Positions 1 to 5,803 of a stretch of DNA of 30,150 bases are shown piece after piece. Every line of letters starts with the position of its first letter. Within the stretch, counting starts at the first letter, position 1. The DNA is taken from assembly GCA_938091145.1 (NCBI GenBank), contig CALKMS010000028.1:1-30150 (forward strand), read 5' to 3'. The DNA is from an uncultured bacterium (GTDB taxonomy: Bacteria > Actinomycetota > Aquicultoria > SKW223 > CALKMS01). The position numbers and the translations under genes are program-made. The notes under the pieces are model-generated. The model had not been told where the DNA came from, did not search any database, and was given only the letters and a program-made list of their open reading frames with translations.

Positions 1-471
1 AAGGAAGGACAAAACCCCCAAAAGCACAGAAGGAAAGCCCATTTTTTCTAAGCTTTTTAGAATTCCAGAAAAGTGAGTGGTCGAAACCAAAAGCAAGAGA
101 TATAGAATTGAAATCCAGGACTTTAAAAGAACACTTAAAAACACATAAGAAGGAGATTGGTTAGCATAAATGCCAGGGGAACCCGGATTAAGACTCCCGA
201 TGCTTTTAGTGAAAAAAATAGAAAGCGAAACAACAAAAATAATCGGCAAGATTATCAGAGAGCGAGAAAAAATAAACAAAAAAGAGAGCCTCGAGAAAAA
301 AAACAAGATTAGAAACAAAAAACCCAAAGAGAAATAAAAAAAAGCTACATCAATTGGATTAAAACTGACAAAAATTAAAAGCGCAAGAACAAAAACTACT
401 TTAACTTGAGGGTTTAAAGAATGAATAGGGCTTTCAAGCCCACTATATTTGTCCAAAAAATCGTGCTTCAT
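1..471 (-). CDS. cbiQ: CbiQ-type ECF transporter transmembrane protein, partial (C-terminus beyond left edge)
   Basis: The frame is open from an ATG at 471 to the window edge, giving 157 residues and no stop. It begins MKHDFLDKYSGLESPIHSLN followed by PQVKV, the usual N-terminal 'IHxLxPxxK' signature of the CbiQ/EcfT membrane coupling subunit. Several hydrophobic spans follow, and then an 'S-V-L-L-K-S' stretch leading into the conserved STTHFSGILKSLEKMGFPS cytoplasmic region that contacts the ATPases. EcfT proteins transmit ATP hydrolysis by CbiO to the substrate subunit CbiM. The ATG overlaps the stop of the PDGLE gene by four bases (ATGA), so it is the last visible gene of the importer operon. 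A cbiO ATPase gene is expected just outside the left edge. I first suspected a frameshift in the T-rich stretch around 290-343, but codon-by-codon counting shows one continuous frame. Confidence 0.9.
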   Translation of the reverse strand, partial: MKHDFLDKYSGLESPIHSLNPQVKVVFVLALLIFVSFNPIDVAFFYFSLGFLFLILFFFSRLSFLFIFSRSLIILPIIFVVSLSIFFTKSIGSLNPGSPGIYANQSPSYVFLSVLLKSWISILYLLLLVSTTHFSGILKSLEKMGFPSVLLGVLSFL

Positions 472-773
472 TTCTTTCCCGCTTTGAGAATCATTCCGAT
501 AATAAGCACAAAAACAAAAGTAACAATAGTACCAATGAAACCTGCTAAAGCAGTTGATAACTTTTCATTTTTTAAGCCGGGTAAGGTATAATCAGGTAAA
601 GGAGAGTTTATTAAAGATCCTCCATCCCTCAGCTTTTCAAGGCCTAGCTTTTCAGCAACTTTTTCTAGCCCGTCAGGCCAAGGGGAAGCAAAAGGAGAAG
701 CGACAAGAGCCAAAAACAAAGATATAAGCAAAACCACAAGCACAATCTTCCAATAGCCTAATTTATTTCCCAT
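468..773 (-). CDS. PDGLE-domain protein (CbiN/NikN-like accessory subunit of the importer)
   Basis: A 101-residue protein with an N-terminal membrane segment (about residues 8-26), then the diagnostic 'SPWPDGLEKVAEKLGLE' motif, a short extracytoplasmic loop and a second membrane segment near the C-terminus (about 76-96). PDGLE proteins are the usual partner of CbiM in nickel and cobalt ECF importers, taking the place of CbiN. I chose the ATG at 773, which overlaps the end of cbiM by 11 bases. An in-frame upstream start at 827 would add 18 residues lying entirely inside cbiM and would be unlike the family. The position between cbiM and cbiQ is the standard order. The family assignment is firm; nickel versus cobalt cannot be read from this subunit. 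Confidence 0.88.
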   Translation of the reverse strand: MGNKLGYWKIVLVVLLISLFLALVASPFASPWPDGLEKVAEKLGLEKLRDGGSLINSPLPDYTLPGLKNEKLSTALAGFIGTIVTFVFVLIIGMILKAGKK

Positions 774-1401
774 TGACCAACACACCCCTTGACAACAAGT
801 CAGGCCTGGTAGATTTGAGAAAGCCAATTATAGCACTGGTTATTAAGCCTTCGCCAATCCCAATCAAGGCATGAATTGAACCCATGGAAACCAAAAGAGG
901 AGTTAAGCCGGCTAAACCGGAAAGATAAAGTTCAGCTGCGCACGCAAGTGAAGAAACCACTACTGTCAGCCAAGAAGTCAAAAAAATAGCCACGGGAAAT
1001 TTCTTGAAAAGTTGTTTTAGCAATTGGTAAACGTAATAAGCTCCAAGCGAACCAATTAACCCCATATTGAATATGTTGGCAGAAAGGGCTAAAACCCCTC
1101 CATCTTGAAAAAGGAAAGCTTGAAGAATTAAAACTGCTGAAATGACCAAAAAACCAGCCCAAGGACCTAAAAGCAAAGAAGCTAAAACACCGCCAATCAA
1201 GTGACCAGAAGTACCAGCAACAACTGGAAAATTAAGCATCTGAGCAGCAAAAATAAAAGCAGCTGTCACGCCTAGGAGGGGAACTTTTTCTTCCTCTAAC
1301 TCTTCCCGCACCTTCTTAGCAGCCAGAGCCAGAGTGCCAGCCGAAACAGACCCTAAAACAGCAATTGTTTTAGGTTCTAAAACACCGTCAGGAATGTGCA
1401 T
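763..1401 (-). CDS. cbiM: CbiM/NikM-type substrate-capture subunit of a nickel/cobalt ECF transporter
   Basis: A 212-residue membrane protein beginning MHIPDGVL. In this family the free N-terminus, Met1 and His2 form part of the square-planar metal site. The 'TSGHLIGGVLASLLLGPWAG' stretch and the later 'LSANIFNMGLIGS' supply the other conserved metal-site and core helices. Six to seven membrane spans are evident. The start is fixed by a strong ribosome site (AAGGAGG, about 6 bases before the ATG). The protein imports Ni2+ or Co2+ together with the PDGLE protein, CbiQ and CbiO. A CooT gene immediately upstream favours nickel as the substrate; that is inference from context. No cobalamin riboswitch features were seen before this operon, which also speaks mildly against cobalt. 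Confidence 0.93.
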   Translation of the reverse strand: MHIPDGVLEPKTIAVLGSVSAGTLALAAKKVREELEEEKVPLLGVTAAFIFAAQMLNFPVVAGTSGHLIGGVLASLLLGPWAGFLVISAVLILQAFLFQDGGVLALSANIFNMGLIGSLGAYYVYQLLKQLFKKFPVAIFLTSWLTVVVSSLACAAELYLSGLAGLTPLLVSMGSIHALIGIGEGLITSAIIGFLKSTRPDLLSRGVLVNGK

Positions 1402-1439
1402 TAAGCACCTCCTTGTCAGTTTTTTCCTTCGGGAACAAA

Positions 1440-1697
1440 TTATAAGGTGGTTATTTCAACTCCATCTATCTCGGAAGCCGCAAGTTCGCTTGCTTTTTTT
1501 AGAGCAGCTTGAAGCTTATTGACTGACTCTCCCAATAGCCTGTCAACCTCATCCAGCAAGCCCCTCAACTCGTTGAGTGATGGTGAGTGCAGAACAACTT
1601 GCCACTGGGCAGCGCCTTTTCGGGAAAGCTCTACCTCCTCCATCAGATGATTAATAGCAAGCTTAAACTGGGTTAAATTTATTCCTTCCCGGCACAT
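1440..1697 (-). CDS. Uncharacterised 85-aa protein, first gene of the nickel/cobalt importer operon
   Basis: I do not recognise this family. The ATG at 1697 has a near-perfect ribosome site (AAAGGAGG, 5 bases upstream) and gives a soluble, helix-rich 85-residue protein starting MCREGINLTQF. It has no membrane segment. Its C-terminal half is probably an amphipathic helix or coiled coil (LRGLLDEVDRLLGESVNKL). The open frame continues upstream to 1823, but that extension crosses a promoter and a terminator hairpin and starts inside the -35 box, so it is rejected. The gene ends 38 bases before cbiM. By position it may be an importer accessory or sensor. The Met-Cys start could offer an N-terminal metal ligand as in CooT, but this is speculative. 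His17 and His37 are the only histidines. Confidence 0.7.
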   Translation of the reverse strand: MCREGINLTQFKLAINHLMEEVELSRKGAAQWQVVLHSPSLNELRGLLDEVDRLLGESVNKLQAALKKASELAASEIDGVEITTL

Positions 1698-1714
1698 AAA
1701 AACCTCCTTTGAAT

Positions 1715-1749
1715 TTAAAAATAAATAAGCCACGGCTTTCCCGTGGCTT
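1715..1749 (-). terminator. Hairpin plus U-rich tail in the leader of the importer operon (candidate attenuator)
   Basis: On the minus strand the 9-bp arms AAGCCACGG and CCGTGGCTT (1741-1749 and 1727-1735 in plus coordinates) enclose a 5-base loop and are followed by TATTTATTTTT. This fits an intrinsic terminator. It lies about 40 bases downstream of a predicted start point and about 18 bases upstream of the 85-aa gene's start codon, so it is in a position to abort transcripts of the importer. A small competing hairpin (GGCT-TGAA-AGCC) overlaps its 5' arm. The alternative is that it simply terminates the cooT transcript read through from upstream. Confidence 0.6.
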
Positions 1750-1794
1750 TCAAGCCTCTGCTTCAGCAACTCTTCAACTTTTTTAAGCTTCTCC

Positions 1795-1823
1795 AGTCTA
1801 AACAATACTAGGCTTTCTGTCAA
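1795..1823 (-). promoter_or_regulatory. Sigma-70-type promoter of the nickel/cobalt importer operon
   Basis: The minus strand reads TTGACA (1823-1818), exactly 17 bases, then TAGACT (1800-1795). The -35 box is perfect and the -10 keeps the key T, A and final T. Transcription should begin near 1788, giving a leader of about 90 bases before the 85-aa gene. It lies between the cooT stop (1844) and that gene. Confidence 0.65.
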
Positions 1824-1843
1824 GTTAAAACCAACTAACTCTG

Positions 1844-2035
1844 CTAATCCTTCTGTCTAATTACTACCTCGTGTTCAAGAAGTTTTAATTCTATAAGTTC
1901 CGCTTCAACTTGCTTTTGGGTTCCAAAAAGGTCTACAAGCAATAACTTGTTACCTTCAGGCTTTATAGTTATTACATTATCCATAAACTCTTCTTTTTCG
2001 CCTCTTTTATCCAAAAAAACTCTTACCTCACACAC
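1844..2035 (-). CDS. cooT: CooT-family nickel-binding protein
   Basis: A 63-residue protein starting MCEVRVFLDKRGEKEEFM and ending LIELKLLEHEVVIRQKD. This matches the small CooT family, in which Cys2 binds Ni(II) in a homodimer and the protein assists nickel loading of carbon monoxide dehydrogenase. The core 'DNVITIKPEGNKLLLVDLFG' is the typical SH3-like beta segment. The start is GTG, directly after the DUF3842 stop codon with no spacer; a G-rich site (GGGGGTGG) precedes it. It is the last gene of the CsoR-like/trx operon and sits just upstream of the importer promoter. The nickel link is established for the family; that this organism has CO dehydrogenase is inference. Confidence 0.88.
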   Translation of the reverse strand: MCEVRVFLDKRGEKEEFMDNVITIKPEGNKLLLVDLFGTQKQVEAELIELKLLEHEVVIRQKD

Positions 2036-2452
2036 TTATTCCACCCCCAAACTTTTAATTTTTTCAATTATTTCTTCCATCAAATGAGGAATTGGTTGAT
2101 ATACAAGGCCCGCAATTTCCACTTTCGGATTAGTTAGAGGAAGAAAAAACTTCTTAGCCGCGGAAACCGCCACCGCTTCGGCCATGGCAGGTGTGATTTC
2201 TCCCATCATTGAGTTGGGAATTGTGACAGCTAAAGGGGCGACTATAATATCGGCAGCTGGCAAATTTATCCGGAAAGCATTCTCCCCGCTGGCTACGTGA
2301 TTAGCGCCAGCTTTCATCATATTTTGAGCCGCAACTGCATTTGTCCCCAATGCCAGAATGTTGCTTCTGGGAAAGTTCTCCCGCAACTTTAGAACTATTT
2401 GTTGCCCAATGCTTCCCCCCATGCCGTCAATAACAACCAGTGTTTTTGCCAT
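2036..2452 (-). CDS. DUF3842 family protein
   Basis: A 138-residue protein with a Rossmann-like N-terminus (VVIDGMGGSIGQQIVLKL, about residues 5-22) followed by 'ILALGTNAVAAQNMMKAGANH' and a central 'IIVAPLAVTIPNSMMGEITPAMAEAV' block, the hallmarks of DUF3842. The family is of unknown function and is common in anaerobic Firmicutes and relatives, often beside CooT-like genes. The glycine-rich loop suggests nucleotide binding. I chose the ATG at 2452, which shares one base with the trxA stop (TGATG). The preceding TTG codon would add one residue. It is translationally coupled to trxA upstream and abuts cooT downstream. Confidence 0.85.
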   Translation of the reverse strand: MAKTLVVIDGMGGSIGQQIVLKLRENFPRSNILALGTNAVAAQNMMKAGANHVASGENAFRINLPAADIIVAPLAVTIPNSMMGEITPAMAEAVAVSAAKKFFLPLTNPKVEIAGLVYQPIPHLMEEIIEKIKSLGVE

Positions 2453-2769
2453 CAAAATCCCAATCGCTTTATAAACTCTTCTTTAGTCTTAGCCCCTATA
2501 ATGATATCAACTACTTTCCCTTTATCAAACAAGAGAAAAGTGGGTATGCTGGTAATCTGAAACTTAGCACCTAACTCGGGATAGTCATCAACATTTACTT
2601 TGGCAAACTCCATTCGATCACCATATTTTTCTGCAACCTCTTCTAAAATTGGAGCCATAACCCGACACGGCCCACACCAACCTGCCCAAAAATCAATCAG
2701 GAGCGGCTTATCAGTATTTTTTATCACTTCATCTATGTTTTCAGCTGTAAGCTCTTTGACTTTTCCCAT
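2452..2769 (-). CDS. trxA: Thioredoxin
   Basis: A 105-residue protein with the redox site WCGPC at residues 31-35, preceded by LLIDFWAG, and the cis-proline in 'ITSIPTFLLF' near residue 74. This is a canonical cytosolic thioredoxin that reduces disulfides in ribonucleotide reductase, peroxiredoxins and regulators, and is itself reduced by TrxB. The ATG at 2769 is preceded by AAAGGAGG at good spacing. A GTG at 2784 would put the ribosome site inside the gene and is rejected. It lies 37 bases after trxB and one base overlaps the next gene. Confidence 0.97.
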   Translation of the reverse strand: MGKVKELTAENIDEVIKNTDKPLLIDFWAGWCGPCRVMAPILEEVAEKYGDRMEFAKVNVDDYPELGAKFQITSIPTFLLFDKGKVVDIIIGAKTKEEFIKRLGF

Positions 2770-2806
2770 CAAACCTCCTTTCACGCAAAAATAACCTTAA
2801 ATAATC

Positions 2807-3721
2807 TTACCCGACAACAAATTTTTCTGCCAGAGAAGCCGCCAAAGCTCCTTCAGCGGCTGCAGTAATTACTTGCTTTAATTGATTAGCTCGCACATCA
2901 CCGGCGGCAAAAACCCCTCTCCAGTTAGTCATCAAATTCTCATCAGTAACAATAAAACCTCTTTCGTCTCGCCTGATATCTTCAGGGAGCCATTCTGAGT
3001 TTGGTTGTAAGCCAATGTAAATAAAAACACCGTCAATTTCCATTTCTCGCTCTTTGCCACTTATTTTGTTTTTAATCACAACTGATTTGACCTTTTCTTC
3101 GCCTTTAATTTCTATTAAGTGAGAATTCCAGATGAAATTAATTTTTGGATTTTCAAAAGCCCGTTCTTGAAGAATCTTTGTCGCTCTCAACTGATCACGG
3201 CGATGAACAACCGTCACTTCCGCCGCTATTCTAGAGAGGTAAAGAGCTTCTTCAATCGCTGAATCGCCACCACCAACAACCATTACCTTCTTTTCCTTAA
3301 AAAAGGCTCCGTCACAAGTAGCGCAGTAGGAGACGCCGCGACCAGTGAACTCCTTTTCGCCTTTAATTCCTAGCTTTGTTGGGGAAGCGCCAGTCGCAAT
3401 TAAAACAATCTTTGAATGAATTACGCCATCTGAAGTCTCTATTTCGTAGCCGAATTTAACGCGCTTTAAAGCCTTAACCTCAGTTAAATTTCTAATTTCT
3501 AAACCAAAGTTTCGTGCTTGCTTTTCGAGTAAACTAGCAAAATCCAGCCCGCTTATCCCATCCGGAAACCCAGGAAAGTTCTCTATCCGCTCTGTGGTAG
3601 CAATTTGACCGCCAGGTACTCCTTTTTCCAAGAGAACAACTTTTAGCCTGGCGCGGGAGGCATAAATTCCTGCGGTTAGGCCAGCTGGCCCTCCTCCTAC
3701 AATGGCAAAGTCGTAGATCAT
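2807..3721 (-). CDS. trxB: Thioredoxin-disulfide reductase
   Basis: A 304-residue flavoprotein of normal length. The FAD loop GGGPAG is at residues 9-14, the redox pair CATC at 133-136 and the NAD(P)H loop GGGDSA at 150-155. The FAD-binding 'GVFAAGDVR' is near the C-terminus. After 'GGGDSA', 'VVHRRDQLRAT' is the HRR(x)3R arrangement expected for NADPH use. The enzyme passes electrons to the adjacent thioredoxin. The ATG overlaps the stop of the PIN-TPR gene by four bases (ATGA), so the two are translationally coupled. Confidence 0.97.
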   Translation of the reverse strand: MIYDFAIVGGGPAGLTAGIYASRARLKVVLLEKGVPGGQIATTERIENFPGFPDGISGLDFASLLEKQARNFGLEIRNLTEVKALKRVKFGYEIETSDGVIHSKIVLIATGASPTKLGIKGEKEFTGRGVSYCATCDGAFFKEKKVMVVGGGDSAIEEALYLSRIAAEVTVVHRRDQLRATKILQERAFENPKINFIWNSHLIEIKGEEKVKSVVIKNKISGKEREMEIDGVFIYIGLQPNSEWLPEDIRRDERGFIVTDENLMTNWRGVFAAGDVRANQLKQVITAAAEGALAASLAEKFVVG

Positions 3722-4974
3722 TGTCTCTCCTTTAAAACCTTTTTTATCGCTTTTATACTAGCTTTAGCCTCATCAGAAAATTGACCGTTGGGAGATATTC
3801 TAAGATATTCTTCAAAAGCTTTCTGGCTTCCTTCTAAATCATTTTTTCCTTGCCACAAGATAATCCCCTTGTTATAGTGAGCTAAAGCGTGGCGAGGATC
3901 ATTAGCAATAACCTTATTTAATTCCTCAAGCGCTTTGTCGACCTTCCCAAGGTTGTAATAAGAAATAGCCAAATCAGTTCGAACATCGCTATTTTTAGGA
4001 TTATAATCTAGCGCCTTCTGGTAATAATCTATTGCCTTCAGATAATCGCGATGATCAAAATAATAGTTGCCGAGGCTAACCAAAACAGATAGATTATTCG
4101 GTTCATATTTTAAAATTTCATTTAACTCACTCAAGCCTAACCGATCGAGGCCGAGCCGAAAATAACAGTCAGCTATTTTTAACCTCACACTTGTATTCCT
4201 TGGTTCTAGTTTAATATATTTTTGGTAAGTATCCGCTGCTTTTTTATAATGCTTTGACTGGTAATAAAAATCAGCTAGCCCAATCAAGGCTTCCTTGTTA
4301 TTAGGGTTTTCTCTCAAAGCTTTTATATAGGTTTGCTCAATATTTTGATAAGCTTCAAACTCGCTAGCTAAACCAGGAGGAAGCTCTGGCGCCGTTGTCG
4401 ACTGCCTTCCCAATCCCAACTGTAATATAGCTACCAACCCTATCAACAATATGGAAACTGTCCCAGCCCAGCTTATTATTGCTCTTTGATTGACTCGAAA
4501 AAACTTGCCAAGACTTTCAAAAAAACTCCTTTTTTCTTCAAATCGCTTTATTTTTATACCCAAAATTTGAGCCTTTAAAAGCATGCTCAAGTCGTTAGAA
4601 ATAAGAACAGTTTGGGCTTTTGGATTTTTCTTAGCAATCTGATCGGTCAAGGCAAGTATTTGATCATCAGAGGTTTTCAGATTTAAAATCGAAGGGTAAG
4701 GTTGATTAGGATCAACCGATTTCACCTTAACCACACTACCATTCTCTAAAGTTACCCCCTTAATCAACTCTCCCCTTTCTGCCAGTTCAAAAAGGACTCG
4801 AGTAACCTCCCGAGCCCTAAAACGAAGTTCCCGGTCAAGATGGGTAGTTTTGAGCTTATCAATTTCCATCAATACCGTTTGAGGTATAATAATTTCTCCA
4901 GTTGGCAAAGTTGAAAATATGTTAGGATCGTAAAGTAAGGTATTGGTGTCAAGGATAAAAATGTTTCTCGCCAT
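3718..4974 (-). CDS. PIN-domain nuclease fused through one membrane segment to TPR repeats
   Basis: A 418-residue three-part protein. Residues 3-145 are a PIN domain of the type found at the N-terminus of PhoH2/YlaK proteins: 'FILDTNTLLYDPN', then IPQTVLMEIDKLK, SDDQILAL and VLISNDLSM. The four acidic residues expected for metal-dependent RNA cleavage are present (Asp9, Glu37, Asp104, Asp128). Instead of the PhoH ATPase there is a membrane span at about 166-188, with Lys/Arg on the N-terminal side, implying PIN inside and the rest outside. From about 200 to 410 there are roughly five to six TPR units. It follows the CsoR-like gene by 51 bases and overlaps trxB by four. Substrate and function are unknown; the architecture is clear. 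Confidence 0.85.
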   Translation of the reverse strand: MARNIFILDTNTLLYDPNIFSTLPTGEIIIPQTVLMEIDKLKTTHLDRELRFRAREVTRVLFELAERGELIKGVTLENGSVVKVKSVDPNQPYPSILNLKTSDDQILALTDQIAKKNPKAQTVLISNDLSMLLKAQILGIKIKRFEEKRSFFESLGKFFRVNQRAIISWAGTVSILLIGLVAILQLGLGRQSTTAPELPPGLASEFEAYQNIEQTYIKALRENPNNKEALIGLADFYYQSKHYKKAADTYQKYIKLEPRNTSVRLKIADCYFRLGLDRLGLSELNEILKYEPNNLSVLVSLGNYYFDHRDYLKAIDYYQKALDYNPKNSDVRTDLAISYYNLGKVDKALEELNKVIANDPRHALAHYNKGIILWQGKNDLEGSQKAFEEYLRISPNGQFSDEAKASIKAIKKVLKERQ

Positions 4975-5025
4975 TCAGCTTCCCCCAGTATAAAAACCGA
5001 GACTTTTTACCTCAACTAGCTGTAT

Positions 5026-5295
5026 TTACCGCAAATAGCCATACAATCGCGTAAAAATCTGCAAAGCTTTTTCAACTGCTTCTTCGCAATTAGCTGGTGA
5101 TTCTCTCAAGCATTCTTCCATGCTTTCAGTGATCAAGCGGATACCAACCTCATCTAAAGCATGACGAGCAGCTGCTAATTGAGTTAAAGTTTCCTGGCAA
5201 CTGCGATTTTCCTTGATCATTTTCTGGACCCCTCTCAACTGTCCTTCAATCCTTTTTAATCGGTTTATCAAAGGCTTCACATTGTCCTTTTTCAT
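5026..5295 (-). CDS. CsoR/RcnR/FrmR/CstR-family repressor, ligand set like persulfide sensor CstR
   Basis: An 89-residue all-helical regulator. 'RLKRIEGQLRGVQKMI' and 'LTQLAAARHALDEVG' are signatures of the family (DUF156). In copper sensor CsoR the site is Cys, then His 25 residues on, then Cys 29 residues on. Here Cys33 and Cys62 keep the 29-residue spacing, but the His position is Ser58. That Cys-Cys pattern without His resembles CstR, which senses persulfides through a cross-link, rather than a copper, nickel or formaldehyde sensor. It is the first gene of an operon with the PIN-TPR protein, trxB, trxA, DUF3842 and cooT. A palindrome of the family's operator type covers its own start point, so autoregulation is likely. 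Confidence 0.9.
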   Translation of the reverse strand: MKKDNVKPLINRLKRIEGQLRGVQKMIKENRSCQETLTQLAAARHALDEVGIRLITESMEECLRESPANCEEAVEKALQIFTRLYGYLR

Positions 5296-5298
5296 AGT

Positions 5299-5342
5299 AA
5301 TACCTCATTGGGTATTTAAACAAATTTGCCAGAAGCAGTCAA
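5299..5342 (-). promoter_or_regulatory. Promoter with overlapping CsoR-type operator before the repressor gene
   Basis: The minus strand has TTGACT (5342-5337), 17 bases, and TTAAAT (5319-5314), followed by AATACCCAATGAGGTATT. That last stretch (5316-5299) is a near-palindrome with half-sites ATACCC and GGGTAT (one mismatch), the ACCC/GGGT form typical of CsoR/CstR operators. It overlaps the -10 box, the predicted start point near 5307 and the GAGG ribosome site, so bound repressor would block transcription of the whole operon. Confidence 0.68.
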
Positions 5343-5434
5343 CAGAATACCTTCAAAAATAAGAAGCCCTTTTTGCTCATTAAATCAAACATAAGTTTAA
5401 ACAAAATGAGATAAAAAAGCATAAATTCGGTAGG

Positions 5435-5803
5435 CTAATAAGATGGGGTAGCTTCTCCCTGAATGGAAACCAGTGTGTAAGGTTTAGTGATCTCAAAACG
5501 GTGAATAAACCAGGTACCTTGAACTGCCACGCTGATGTTAACAAACATCTTGGGAGGATTTTCCTGAAAAGTGAGGTCATTAAAGATGACTCCTTTTTCC
5601 TGAGCTTTCCTTTTGGCTATAGTCCGCGCTGCTGCCAGAGAACGATATTTGAAATAAGCATCTATTGCTTCCTGTGCAATCTGATCAGCCAAACTCGAAG
5701 AGTTATAATAAGTTATCCCAATTCTTCCCACATCATTAGCCAAAGTGAAAAGTATTGCTAGAAACATCAACCATTTTAAAAAAGTTTTTCGTGCACTATT
5801 CAT
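5435..5803 (-). CDS. Small TadE-like single-span membrane protein, function unknown
   Basis: A 122-residue protein with a short basic N-terminus (MNSARKTFLK), one membrane segment (about 9-27) ending in LANDVGRIG, then 'YYNSSSLADQIAQEAIDAYF' and a beta-rich extracytoplasmic tail. The layout of a short anchor, a helix that would pack along the membrane and a small outer domain resembles TadE/TadG-type pilus-assembly and pseudopilin-like proteins. No cysteine pair or prepilin cleavage site is clear. Its ATG overlaps the end of the DUF6049-like gene by eight bases, so the two are probably made together and may form a membrane complex. The identification is by shape only. Confidence 0.72.
   Translation of the reverse strand: MNSARKTFLKWLMFLAILFTLANDVGRIGITYYNSSSLADQIAQEAIDAYFKYRSLAAARTIAKRKAQEKGVIFNDLTFQENPPKMFVNISVAVQGTWFIHRFEITKPYTLVSIQGEATPSY

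Noticed and set aside
1..471. Apparent frameshift in cbiQ at the T-rich stretch
   Set aside because: Recounting base by base shows one open frame to the window edge; the first impression was a miscount.
1698..1788. Cobalamin riboswitch before the importer
   Set aside because: The leader is only about 90 bases and no B12-box (AGYCMGGAGACCWGCC) was found.
1698..1823. N-terminal extension of the 85-aa gene to 127 residues
   Set aside because: Its TTG start lies in the -35 box and the frame crosses the terminator hairpin; the ATG at 1697 has a strong ribosome site.
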